Of a stretch of DNA of 64,000 nucleotides, positions 56,381-64,000 are shown in pieces. The DNA is taken from assembly GCF_000967965.1 (NCBI RefSeq), contig NZ_LACC01000009.1, forward strand, positions 62,001-126,000, written 5' to 3'. How positions within the stretch are numbered: position 1 is the first letter of the stretch; the number at the start of each line of letters is the position of its first letter. Position numbers and translations under genes: made by a program. The notes beneath the pieces were generated by a model. The model did not search any database and was not told the DNA's origin. It worked only from the letters and a program-made list of their open reading frames with translations. Origin of the DNA: Pseudomonas fluorescens. GTDB taxonomy: Bacteria > Pseudomonadota > Gammaproteobacteria > Pseudomonadales > Pseudomonadaceae.

Positions 56381-58111
56381 TCAAGCGGCATCCGCACCGA
56401 CCCGCAGCCGATCGTAGGCCTGCATCTCGTCGGCATCCAGCGGGATGATGTAAGGTTCGATGGCTTTCTTGAAACTGCTCATCAAACCGTTTTCGTCTTT
56501 CTTCAGATGGCAATGGCAGAACCAGTCGCGGTCGTTGCGTTGCGGGTGATCGACGCGGTGGTGGTAAAGCCCCCAGCGACTTTCGGCGCGGAACAGTGAA
56601 GCGCGGGCGGCCATTTCGGCGCAGTCGCGGATCATGCTGACTTCCATGGCGCGCATCAGTTCGTGGGCGTTGTGGGCCTTGATCTGGTCGAGATCGCGCT
56701 GGATGTCGCTGAAGCGTTGCAGGCCGATCTGCATCTTCTTGGTTACTTTCGGCGGTTGCAGGTAGTCGTTGACGAAGCGTCGCAGCTTGTACTCGACCTG
56801 GGCCGGTGGCAGGCCGTGTTCGCGATCCAGCGGTGCGTAAACCCGCTGTTTTTCGGTTTCGATCTGCCGCGCATCCAGCGCTGAAAACTCGCGTCCGGCG
56901 ACAAAGTCCGCTGCGTTGTTGCCAGCGAACCAGCCATAGGTGAACGCGCCGAGCATGTAGTTGTGCGGCACGGCAGCCATGTCCCCGGCTGAGTACAAGC
57001 CCTTGACCGAGGTCTCGGCTTTCTCGTTGACCCACACCCCCGAGGCCGAATGCCCGCTGCAAAAGCCGATTTCCGAGATGTGCATTTCGACCATCTGCGT
57101 GCGGTAGTCGGTGCCGCGATTGGCGTGGAACTGGCCGCGACTCGGACGCTCGTTGCTGTGCAGGATCTCTTCGATGTTCTGGATGGTTTCCTCGGCCAGG
57201 TGATCGAGTTTGAGGAACACCGGGCCATTGCCGCTTTCCAGCTCCTGATGGAACTCCCACATCATCTGCCCGCTCCAGTAGTCGCACTCGATGAAGCGTT
57301 CGCCCTTGTTGTTGGCGGTGTAGCCGCCCAAGGGGCCGGTGACGTAGGCGCAGGCCGGGCCGTTGTAATCCTTGATCAGCGGGTTGATCTGGAAGCATTC
57401 CAGGTTCGCCAGCTCGGCCCCGGCGTGGTAGGCCATCGAGTAGCCGTCGCCGGCATTGGTCGGGTTTTCGTAGGTGCCCATCAGGTAGCCGGAGGACGGT
57501 AACCCCAGGCGTCCGGCGGCACCGCAGGCGAGGATCACCGCCTTGGCCTTGATCACATGGAAGTCCGCCGTGCGGCAGTCGAAGCCCATCACGCCGTTGA
57601 CCGCGCCTTCCTCATCCGTCAGCAATCGGGTGCAGACCAGGCGATTGCTGATGCTCACCCGCGCCCGCTTGAGCTGGCGGTACAGAACCTTTTTGATGTC
57701 GTGCCCTTCCGGCATCGGCAACACATAAGCGCCCATGTGGTGGACCTTCTTCACCGCGTAGTCGCCGGTTTCGTCCTTCTCGAATTTCACACCCCAACGG
57801 TCCAGTTGCTCGATGGTTTCGAAGCTGTGGGTGGCATAGGCGTACACCGCGGCCTGATTGACGATACCGTCGTTGGCGATGGTGATTTCCTTGGTGTACT
57901 GCTCAGGCGTCGAGTGGCCGGGAATGATCGCGTTGTTCAGGCCGTCCATGCCCATGCTGATCGCGCCACTGCGCTTGACGTTGGCCTTGTCGATCAACAA
58001 CACCCGCAGGTCGCGGTTGCGTTCCTTGGCCTTGATCGCCGCCATGGGGCCGGCGGTGCCGCCTCCGATCACGACGATGTCGTATTCCTGCTCCAACGTA
58101 CTGCGCGTCAT
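56381..58111 (-). CDS. AprA/fumarate-reductase-like flavoprotein
   Basis: A 576-residue FAD protein of the succinate dehydrogenase/fumarate reductase/adenylylsulfate reductase alpha group. N-terminal dinucleotide fold EYDIVVIGGGTAGPMAAIKA, then RSGAISMGMDGLNNAIIPGH (AprA-like), AVILACGAAGRLGLPSSG, and a C-terminal SRWGLYHHRVDHPQRNDRDW. Pairing with the two-cluster ferredoxin supports an AprAB-like arrangement, yet there is no sat, aprM or other sulfate-oxidation gene. It may oxidise or reduce a sulfur, dicarboxylate or other small substrate brought in by the downstream importer (inference). Overlaps the GntR gene end (ATGA). Confidence 0.9.
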   Translation of the reverse strand: MTRSTLEQEYDIVVIGGGTAGPMAAIKAKERNRDLRVLLIDKANVKRSGAISMGMDGLNNAIIPGHSTPEQYTKEITIANDGIVNQAAVYAYATHSFETIEQLDRWGVKFEKDETGDYAVKKVHHMGAYVLPMPEGHDIKKVLYRQLKRARVSISNRLVCTRLLTDEEGAVNGVMGFDCRTADFHVIKAKAVILACGAAGRLGLPSSGYLMGTYENPTNAGDGYSMAYHAGAELANLECFQINPLIKDYNGPACAYVTGPLGGYTANNKGERFIECDYWSGQMMWEFHQELESGNGPVFLKLDHLAEETIQNIEEILHSNERPSRGQFHANRGTDYRTQMVEMHISEIGFCSGHSASGVWVNEKAETSVKGLYSAGDMAAVPHNYMLGAFTYGWFAGNNAADFVAGREFSALDARQIETEKQRVYAPLDREHGLPPAQVEYKLRRFVNDYLQPPKVTKKMQIGLQRFSDIQRDLDQIKAHNAHELMRAMEVSMIRDCAEMAARASLFRAESRWGLYHHRVDHPQRNDRDWFCHCHLKKDENGLMSSFKKAIEPYIIPLDADEMQAYDRLRVGADAA

Positions 58112-58860
58112 GCCTGCTCCCCTTTTTGCCGGTCGATCCGCAGGCGGTACTGGAAGGCATCGCCACGGTAGTAAAGGTGTTCGAAGTCCAGAGGCTGACC
58201 GTCGACATTGTGGGTCAAGCGTTCGATGCGCATGATCGGCGAGCCGGGTTCGACGTTCAGCGCCCGAGTCAGGTCGCTGTCGGCCAGTACCGCATCGATG
58301 GCCAGGTCGGCGTGCCCCAGGGCCAGGCCACAGTCGTTTTCCAGTATCTGGAAAATGTCGCGGGTGACCAGGTCGGCTTTTTCCAGGCGCTCACCAACGG
58401 CCTTGGGCAGGTAAGTGATTTCCAGGGAAATCGGCTCGCGGTTGATCAGGCGCACCCGTTTGATCTGCGTCACGACCTCGCCTTCGGCCACCTGCAAACG
58501 CTCGGCGACGAGCTTTTCGGCGGCAATGAACTTGAAGCTGCGCAGGCGGTTGATCACCTCATAGCCGCGACCGGCCATGGACTCGGCCAGGCCTTGCAGG
58601 GTGCTGACGTTCTGGAAGGTTTTCGGCTTGGCGACGAAGGTGCCCTTGCCGTGGATCTTGAAGATCAGCCCTTCCTTTTGCAGGTCGCCCAAGGCCTGGC
58701 GCACGGTGATGCGGCTGACCTTGAACAACGCGCCAAGCTCGCTTTCGGAAGGCATCTGGCTGTTTTGGGGGTATTCGCCGTCGAGGATGCGGGTGCGCAG
58801 CAAATCTCGCAGCTGGGTGTGCAACGGGACGCTGCTCAGGGATAGAACGTTATCGGTCAT
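58108..58860 (-). CDS. GntR-family regulator with UTRA domain (HutC-like)
   Basis: A 250-residue regulator. The N-terminal winged helix reads MPSESELGALFKVSRITVRQ and ALGDLQKEGLIFKIHGKGTF, and the C-terminal UTRA ligand domain includes KRVRLINREPISLEITYLPK and PIMRIERLTHNVDGQPLDFE. First gene of the leftward operon, with a 4-base overlap to the flavoprotein gene. Three GTTATRAC boxes lie immediately upstream, so it probably represses its own operon until an intermediate binds the UTRA domain. Confidence 0.93.
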   Translation of the reverse strand: MTDNVLSLSSVPLHTQLRDLLRTRILDGEYPQNSQMPSESELGALFKVSRITVRQALGDLQKEGLIFKIHGKGTFVAKPKTFQNVSTLQGLAESMAGRGYEVINRLRSFKFIAAEKLVAERLQVAEGEVVTQIKRVRLINREPISLEITYLPKAVGERLEKADLVTRDIFQILENDCGLALGHADLAIDAVLADSDLTRALNVEPGSPIMRIERLTHNVDGQPLDFEHLYYRGDAFQYRLRIDRQKGEQA

Positions 58861-58872
58861 GGCAGATCACTT

Positions 58873-58912
58873 GTTATAACGAGTTATGACGTGATCTTAG
58901 AGAAGTTATGAC
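58873..58912. promoter_or_regulatory. Triple GTTATRAC operator candidate
   Basis: GTTATAAC (58873-58880, a perfect palindrome), GTTATGAC (58883-58890) and GTTATGAC (58905-58912) lie 12-52 bp before the UTRA-GntR start. Spacings of 10 and 22 bp put them on one face of the helix. They probably bind the adjacent GntR regulator. Confidence 0.65.
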
Positions 58913-58967
58913 AGGCTTGAGAAATACCGAATGCGCATAAGGTTAGATGCGCGATGCAACCCAAAAC

Positions 58968-59057
58968 TGTAGGAGCGAGCCTGCTCGCGATGGCGGCGGG
59001 TCAGTCGATTTCAATGTTGAATGTGAAACCGCTATCGCGAGCAGGCTCGCTCCTACA
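58968..59057. repeat. REP pair between operon and oxidoreductase gene
   Basis: TGTAGGAGCGAGCCTGCTCGCGATGGCGG and ACCGCTATCGCGAGCAGGCTCGCTCCTACA, inverted, around 30 bp. Confidence 0.88.
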
Positions 59058-59081
59058 GGGGATTGTGTGTGACCTGAGGGA

Positions 59082-60050
59082 TCAGTGCCGCTTGAGAATC
59101 TGGTCCATCACCCAATCGGTCTTCAGCGCCTGTTCGGCCACGGCCGGGTGCTGCGCCTCGCCACGAATATGCGCATTCATGCCCAATACGTGGTGCCACT
59201 GAATGTGGGCGTGATGCTCGATGGTCAGGCTGAGGTGTTCATCGGCGTGCAGCTCGACCGGGTGTTCATCGAACACTGAAAAGGTGATCCGGCCGGTACT
59301 GCCAATCACTTCGACCCGGTCTTCGCGACGATCTGAAACGAAGTTCCAGCAGCCCATCCCCAGTGCCCCGCTGGCAAACCGCCAAGTGGCGCTGACGGCA
59401 TCTTCGGCCGTGTACAAACCGGCCTGCCGCGCGGTGAGCCCGGCGACTTCGACGATATCGCCGAACAGGTACTGAAACAGGTCCAGGCCATGGCTGGCCA
59501 GATCCGCAAAGTAGCCACCACCGGCAATCGCCGGATCGGTGCGCCAGTTATCGGTGCCGTTTTGATCCGCTGCCGACGGGGCTTTGGTGAGGGTCCAGGT
59601 CAAGTGCCGGACCTCGCCGATCCGCCCCTCTTCCAGCCATTGCCGCACTTGCCGGAAGCGTGGCAGCGAACGTCGGTAATAAGACACGAACAGGTGCAGC
59701 CCGGCATCGGCAAACACCTGCTGCATTTCACGGCTTTGCCCGGCATTCAGCGCCATCGGTTTTTCCACGCAGCAATGCTTGCCGCCGGCGGCCACCTGTA
59801 AGGCATAGGCGTGATGGCTGTCGGGCGGTGTGGCGATGTACACCGCGTCGACCTCGGGATCGTTGATCAGCGCCTGCGCATCGGTGTAGACCCGCGCAAT
59901 GCCGTGACGAGCGGCGTAGTCGGTGACCGCTTCCAGGCGCCGCCCCATCACCGCCACCAACGCCGACCCGGGCGCCTTGTAGAAGGCCGGACCGCTTTTG
60001 CGTTCAGCGACACTGCCACAGCCGATCATGCCCCAGCGCACCAGGTTCAT
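59082..60050 (-). CDS. Gfo/Idh/MocA-family NAD(P)-dependent oxidoreductase
   Basis: A 322-residue sugar- or polyol-dehydrogenase-like enzyme. Rossmann fold MNLVRWGMIGCGSVAERKSG, then DPEVDAVYIATPPDSHHAYA, the family's EKP motif in CCVEKPMALNAGQ, and ATWRFASGALGMGCWNF in the C-terminal domain. Start 60050 has AGGAG in good position; the frame is open further upstream only as overlap with the peroxidase gene. The substrate is unknown. It lies 16 bp after the Dyp peroxidase stop, so the two are probably one transcript. Confidence 0.9.
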   Translation of the reverse strand: MNLVRWGMIGCGSVAERKSGPAFYKAPGSALVAVMGRRLEAVTDYAARHGIARVYTDAQALINDPEVDAVYIATPPDSHHAYALQVAAGGKHCCVEKPMALNAGQSREMQQVFADAGLHLFVSYYRRSLPRFRQVRQWLEEGRIGEVRHLTWTLTKAPSAADQNGTDNWRTDPAIAGGGYFADLASHGLDLFQYLFGDIVEVAGLTARQAGLYTAEDAVSATWRFASGALGMGCWNFVSDRREDRVEVIGSTGRITFSVFDEHPVELHADEHLSLTIEHHAHIQWHHVLGMNAHIRGEAQHPAVAEQALKTDWVMDQILKRH

Positions 60051-60066
60051 AGGCACTCCTTGCGGC

Positions 60067-60954
60067 TCAGCCGACGCGCAATGCGCGCAGGTCCAGTCGA
60101 CCGTCCTTGAGCGGTGGGCACCAGTAGTAGCCACCGGTGATCGGACGGCTGATGCGGTACAGACCGTCGGTGATGCCGTCTTCCAGGCCACTCATGCGGC
60201 GCAGTTGGGCTTCGAAGGCGTCGAGGGAAAAACCGAAGGCCAGGAACATCAGACCGGCGCGGTCACCTTCGATCCACGGCATCGAACGGCGCACCACGAA
60301 GGCCTCGGGCGCGAAGCTTTCCTGGGCGGTGCGTTTGACGTGGGCGGAAACCGGCGCGTCGTCGATCTCTTCGTTATCGCTCAAGCGGCGGCCCATGATG
60401 TTGTCTTTTTCATCCGCCGACAGCCCATGAAAACCTTTCAAGTCATGCTGCCACTGCTGGATCGCGGCAAAGCTGCCACCCACCGTACCGTCTGCGCCCT
60501 CACCCACCAGGGCGGCGGCCACGGCGGCTGCGTCGTGGGGGTTCTCGGTGCCGTCTTCGAAGCCGGTCAGGTCATGGCCGTTCATATGGCGGAAGGTTTC
60601 GTTCATCTGCACCAGACGCAACGCCGGGGCCAGTGCCGCTTCGATGGCGTTGCTGCGGTTGAGCAACTCACCACGGTCTTCACCGTGCAGCCAGCACCAG
60701 AGCGCGTGCTGGGTCGACGGATTGTCGACGCCGACCCCAGTCAGTGCCGGGAAAGTGCGCAGGCCTTCGATCTGCCCCTCCAGCGCCTTGACCAGGGATT
60801 CGCCGAAGCCGACGACAGCCGATTTCCCGTCCACCAGTTGCATCAAGTTATCGAGCGCGACCGGCAATGCATCGACGGATTCGAGGGCGAAGAACATATG
60901 GCGGGCTTGAGGCGGAACGGGGGTGGCGAGAATGCCCGGCTGGTAATGGCTCAT
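60067..60954 (-). CDS. Dyp-type haem peroxidase
   Basis: A 295-residue dye-decolorising peroxidase. The diagnostic GxxDG motif is GFEDGTENP (Asp134) and the probable haem-ligand His is in VSAHVKRT (His205); the distal Arg is likely in FVVRRSMPW. No signal peptide, so cytosolic or encapsulin-loaded; no encapsulin gene is visible here. AGGAG lies before the ATG at 60954. It uses H2O2 to oxidise bulky substrates; the physiological substrate is unknown. Confidence 0.93.
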   Translation of the reverse strand: MSHYQPGILATPVPPQARHMFFALESVDALPVALDNLMQLVDGKSAVVGFGESLVKALEGQIEGLRTFPALTGVGVDNPSTQHALWCWLHGEDRGELLNRSNAIEAALAPALRLVQMNETFRHMNGHDLTGFEDGTENPHDAAAVAAALVGEGADGTVGGSFAAIQQWQHDLKGFHGLSADEKDNIMGRRLSDNEEIDDAPVSAHVKRTAQESFAPEAFVVRRSMPWIEGDRAGLMFLAFGFSLDAFEAQLRRMSGLEDGITDGLYRISRPITGGYYWCPPLKDGRLDLRALRVG

Positions 60955-61027
60955 ATGAACTCCTTGAAAAAGAGCACAGAGTTTAACCGGAGTACGAGGG
61001 TTTGTGTGCCGTCAGAGGCCAGGAACC

Positions 61028-61057
61028 TGTGACAAGGGGGCTTGCCCCCTTCACCAC
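61028..61057. repeat. Degenerate REP palindrome
   Basis: TGTGACAAGGGGGCTTGCCCCCTTCACCACA has the GGGGGCTTGCCCCC core of the second REP family with diverged flanks. It may serve as a 3' hairpin of the AraC gene. Confidence 0.5.
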
Positions 61058-61064
61058 AAAAAGA

Positions 61065-62105
61065 TCAGACCGTGCTGGGGCTTTCGTTGCGGAACGCACT
61101 CGGGCTCATGCCAGTCCAGCGCTTGAACGCCCGGCGAAAGCTGCGCACGTCGCTGTAGCCGACTTCCTCGGTGATGCGTTCGATGGACATGTCCGGGTTG
61201 GCCAGCAGGCTCATGGTGCGGGCCTGGCGCACTTGCTCCAGCAGCGTTTCGAAGGTCAGCGCGTGTTCGGTGAGGCGGCGGCGCAAGGTGCGGCTGCTCA
61301 TGTTCAGGTCGCCGGCGATTTTCTCGATGTGGCTGCCCTCGGTCAGGTCCCGGGCAATCGCCCGTTCCACCGCCTGGATCAGATCCATTTTCTGGTGCAC
61401 CTGCGCGGCTTCCAGTTCGAGCAATTTCACCGCCTGACGCAGGGCCAGGGAATGGTGATTGGGCAACTGAACGCCCAGCCAATGCGCATCGATCACCATG
61501 CGATTTTGCAGGCAACCGAAACGCACGTCCGGCCCCAGCAGGCGCGAGTATTCGCCGAGATAGTCCGGCGCGGCATGCATGAACTCCACCGCCATCGGCT
61601 TGAAATCCACCCCGACCAGCGCCCGGCCGTACACCAGCAGGCTGGCGAAAAACTCTTCGACCGCGAACAACTGCACGTCGGCGAACGGCAAGCGGCATTC
61701 AACGTCGATAAACACCCGATCCCCCACCTCCTCGACACTCGACACGACAATGCCGCCAGAGGTGTGTTGATGGCGAATGCCCAGCTCAAAGGCATCGCGC
61801 AGGGTCTTGCACAGCGACAACACATGCCCCAACAACCCCAGCGTACCGAGCACATTCTGCGCGCCGACCCACAAGCCCAGCCCCTGATTGGGCAAGGCCT
61901 TGAGCGCGCGCTGAATCATGGCCACGGCCTGGCGATAGGAAATACGCTGCGCCGGGTCCTGCAGGTCTTCAAAGGTAAAACCCAGCCCTCGGCACAGGCT
62001 CTGTGGGTGGATGCCTTTTTGCTCGGCGACTTCGGCCAGGGTCTGCAGGAGAAACGGCGACACCAGCGCCAGTTCAAAGGTGGGATCGGTCACTTTCATT
62101 TGCAT
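61065..62105 (-). CDS. AraC-family regulator (OruR/SphR-like)
   Basis: A 346-residue regulator with an N-terminal arabinose-binding-like sensor domain of the type in ornithine/sphingosine AraC regulators (SYRQAVAMIQRALKALPNQG, GLWVGAQNVLGTLGLLGHVL) and a C-terminal AraC DNA-binding domain (HIEKIAGDLNMSSRTLRRRL, LLANPDMSIERITEEVGYSD, SFRRAFKRWTGMSPSAFR). Start taken at 62105 (GGAA upstream); 62117 is possible. Divergent from the frameshifted SphA-like gene, which it probably activates; the P. aeruginosa sphR-sphA pair has a similar arrangement as I recall it. Confidence 0.88.
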   Translation of the reverse strand: MQMKVTDPTFELALVSPFLLQTLAEVAEQKGIHPQSLCRGLGFTFEDLQDPAQRISYRQAVAMIQRALKALPNQGLGLWVGAQNVLGTLGLLGHVLSLCKTLRDAFELGIRHQHTSGGIVVSSVEEVGDRVFIDVECRLPFADVQLFAVEEFFASLLVYGRALVGVDFKPMAVEFMHAAPDYLGEYSRLLGPDVRFGCLQNRMVIDAHWLGVQLPNHHSLALRQAVKLLELEAAQVHQKMDLIQAVERAIARDLTEGSHIEKIAGDLNMSSRTLRRRLTEHALTFETLLEQVRQARTMSLLANPDMSIERITEEVGYSDVRSFRRAFKRWTGMSPSAFRNESPSTV

Positions 62106-62301
62106 GGGGCTATACATTCCGGGTCGAGCTGCATTCTTATTTTTGTAACCGGTTATGTCGAAGGAAGTTAGCACAGGGTGCAAAGGCTGTCCGCAGAAGT
62201 CCCCCTAAATGGCCGCCAATACCCTGCCTTGCAGGGCGCAGACAGCTTATTTCTATGTTGCGGCCCTCGTATGGATGCCGGACAGCCCGCTAACAATAAT
62301 A

Positions 62302-63259
62302 ATGAGTACACCCATGATCCCGACCCGCACGACATTTCCCCTACTGGTCATTGGCCTGGCCGGCGTCTGCGCCCTGCAACCGGCGCTGGCCACCGAGGCT
62401 GGTGTAGACAACATCGGCCCCGGCACCGACGGTTTTTTTCATGTTGCCGCTTTCGCCCGACAGCCTTCCGGACAACATGGTTGCCTTCAACGTCTACTAC
62501 AACCACTACAAAGCCACGAAGCTGAACATCAGTTCGCTCGGCGGCAAGGTGCCGAACGTCGAGATCGAGTCCACGGCGGTCATTCCGCGCCTGGATTACA
62601 TCAGCCCGGTGCGAGTGTTCGGCGGCCGGCTGGCCGGCTACATCGCGCAGCCCTGGCTCAAGCAGGAAGTCTCGGTGTTCGGCTTGCAGGACACCCGCGA
62701 AGGCATGGGCGACACCACGGTCGCGCCGATCATTCTCTGGGACATGGGCCCAAACCTGACCCTCGGCGCCGCCATTGAAGTCACCGTGCCTACCGGCGAA
62801 TACAGCGTTGATCGCCTGGCCAACACCAGCAACAACTTCTACACCTACAAACCCTTGTTCTCCTTCACCTGGCTGCCGACGGACAGAACCGAGGTGTCGA
62901 TGAAGACCACCTACAGTTTCAACGGGAAAAACAAAGACACCGACTACAAGTCGGGGCAGATTTTCCACTTCGACTATTCGGCCAGTTTCAAGATCACCGA
63001 CGACCTGATGCTCGGGTTGAACGGCTACTACCTCAAGCAAACCACCGACGACAAACAGTTCGGCCACACCGTGCAGTTCAATGGCCAGGACGTGAACGAC
63101 GGTGTGCGCGGGCAGGTGTTTGCGATTGGCCCGGCGCTGCACTGGACCTTTCTCAAATACGCCAGCGCGGAGATTCGCTGGGCCAAGGAGTTCGACGTGG
63201 AAAACCGGCCTGAAGGGGAAATGCTTTGGGCCAAAGTCAGCATTCCCTATGCGTTTTGA
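62302..63259 (+). pseudogene. SphA/MetA-pathway-like outer membrane protein gene with T7 frameshift
   Basis: The reading frame starting at ATG 62302 gives a signal peptide (TFPLLVIGLAGVCALQPALA) and mature start TEAGVDNIGPGTDGFF, then goes out of frame at a run of seven T (62433-62439). With six T it would continue directly into the second frame (MLPLSPDSLPDNMVAFNVYY), which runs to the stop at 63259 and ends in the beta-strand KVSIPYAF typical of outer membrane proteins. The joined product would be about 318 residues of the phenol-degradation MetA/SphA family, probably an outer membrane channel for hydrophobic molecules. Either a true frameshift, phase variation, or a sequencing error. Confidence 0.8.
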
Positions 63260-63269
63260 CTGAGCTGAC

Positions 63270-63341
63270 GCTATCGCGAGCAGGCTCACTCCTACATTGG
63301 AATGCATTCCAAATGTGGGAGTGAGCCTGCTCGCGATAGCG
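63270..63341. repeat. Near-perfect 72-nt inverted REP repeat
   Basis: CGCTATCGCGAGCAGGCTCACTCC...GGAGTGAGCCTGCTCGCGATAGCG with an inner TTGGAATGCATTCCAA palindrome; the whole element can form one long hairpin or cruciform. It sits between convergent genes and may terminate both. Confidence 0.88.
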
Positions 63342-63364
63342 GTCTAACAGACTCAGAATCTTCC

Positions 63365-64000
63365 TCAGGAATACACCGGCCAGATATCCACAATCTTCCC
63401 ACCCCGAACCGCCAGCAAATCCCCGAACTGCAACAACACCGACTCGGTCTGGGTCGGGCGCAAGAACACCTGGTCCTCCACCGTCAACCCCACCGCCGCC
63501 GAACCATTGACCATTTCCTGATTCGAGCTGCGGCCATACACGCCATTGCTCTGCAACCCCGCTGGCGATTCGAACTCCGCCATCCAGTTACCGCCATAGA
63601 TGAAATACGTCTCGCGCTGATTGGTGTCCCACCAGGAAAACAACCTGGACTTGTCATCCAGCGCCGGAATATTCACCGCCCCGGTGCTTTTCAACACCGG
63701 CGTGGCGATATAAGCGGCCGGCATATGCTCGGCCAGTGACGGCAAATCATAGTGAGTGGGCTTGAGCAGCCCCGTCCCCACCGATACTTCACTGCTGAGC
63801 TGTTCGTGCTCATGCATGCGATAGCTCGGGCTGCCGGCCGTATTGAGGGTCAGCCCTTCGCGCCACAAACCGGGGTATTGCTGACGGGTGAAATCGACGC
63901 AGCGGTTGTAAATCACCATTACCCTGGCGAACAGATCTTCAGGCGAGCCCAGAATCCCCGGCACGCCCATGCCCACGAACGGGTCGTAGCCCATGAATCC
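63365..64000 (-). CDS. PLP-dependent alanine-racemase/D-threonine-aldolase-like protein (5' part outside window)
   Basis: The C-terminal 211 codons of a gene that begins beyond the right edge. Strings include DPFVGMGVPGILGSPEDLFA, GLTLNTAGSPSYRMHEHEQL, SSEVSVGTGLLKPTHYDLPS and VEDQVFLRPTQTESVLLQFG ending near VRGGKIVDIWPVYS. These fit the C-terminal domain of D-threonine-aldolase/D-serine-dehydratase-like (DSD1) fold-type III PLP enzymes, in which HxxxxxxxxQ-type His/Cys residues bind a metal. An in-frame ATG at 63994 lies inside this domain and is not the true start. Substrate cannot be told. Confidence 0.78.
   Translation of the reverse strand, partial: GFMGYDPFVGMGVPGILGSPEDLFARVMVIYNRCVDFTRQQYPGLWREGLTLNTAGSPSYRMHEHEQLSSEVSVGTGLLKPTHYDLPSLAEHMPAAYIATPVLKSTGAVNIPALDDKSRLFSWWDTNQRETYFIYGGNWMAEFESPAGLQSNGVYGRSSNQEMVNGSAAVGLTVEDQVFLRPTQTESVLLQFGDLLAVRGGKIVDIWPVYS

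Noticed and set aside
62348..63307. A 319-codon frame antisense to the SphA-like gene
   Set aside because: The sense strand, once the T7 frameshift is corrected, gives a recognisable outer membrane protein with signal peptide; the antisense frame has no domain.
13679..63341. CRISPR array from the many repeated palindromes
   Set aside because: The repeats are dispersed REP/BIME elements in separate gaps, not regularly spaced direct repeats, and no cas gene is seen.

Overview
The window looks like chromosomal DNA of a fluorescent Pseudomonas (P. fluorescens group). This is inferred from gene content and from dense Pseudomonas-type REP/BIME palindromes (TGTAGGAGCGAG...CTCGCTCCTACA and GTGGCGAGGGGGC...GCCCCCTCGCCAC). 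Other pointers are an imuA-imuB-dnaE2 SOS cassette led by a second lexA, a cti fatty-acid isomerase, and a cobN/cobW/cbtAB/cobE/cobM cobalamin block. I saw no rRNA, tRNA, CRISPR array, transposase or phage gene.

Layout. 1-6553: cobalamin synthesis and cobalt uptake. cobN (3' end cut by the window) and cobW run left, and cbtB-cbtA-cobE-cobM run right, each side led by its own cobalamin riboswitch. 6724-13637: nfuA, cti and the B12-dependent methionine synthase metH. 13790-28493: two very large leucine-rich-repeat proteins of the Pseudomonas dermonecrotic-toxin/NEL type. The first carries three LRR modules and an intact-looking NEL ubiquitin-ligase end. The second has one LRR module and has lost the NEL catalytic part. 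Between them lie a DUF2970 gene, a periplasmic binding protein, a 37-residue membrane protein and the sulfite reductase pair cysI-DUF934. 28684-37136: sohB, a histidine phosphatase, an SCP2 protein, a LysR regulator, a desaturase-SRPBCC fusion overlapping a lactonase-like gene, a YdcH-like protein and a hybrid histidine kinase.

37301-45482: a probable catabolic locus with a GntR/FCD regulator, a polyamine-type ABC importer (four genes), two amidohydrolases (one lacking the usual HxH metal motif) and a flavin reductase. 45668-51399: the leftward SOS mutagenesis operon lexA2-imuA-imuB-dnaE2, with a palindromic LexA2-type operator at its start. 51502-58860: a leftward run that reads as one operon. 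It holds a UTRA-GntR regulator, an AprA-like flavoprotein, an AprB-like double-cluster ferredoxin, a sulfonate-type ABC importer whose binding protein has a NosL-like tail, a HEAT-repeat protein and a DUF971 protein. Three GTTATRAC boxes precede it. I know of no assigned function for this set, and it is my main candidate for an undescribed system.

59082-64000: a Gfo/Idh/MocA oxidoreductase with a Dyp-type peroxidase, an AraC regulator divergent from a SphA/MetA-pathway-like outer membrane gene that is frameshifted in a T7 tract, and the 3' part of a PLP-dependent alanine-racemase/D-threonine-aldolase-like gene cut by the window end.

REP elements lie in most gaps. One lies in frame inside cobN, and another supplies the last codons and stop of the DUF971 gene.
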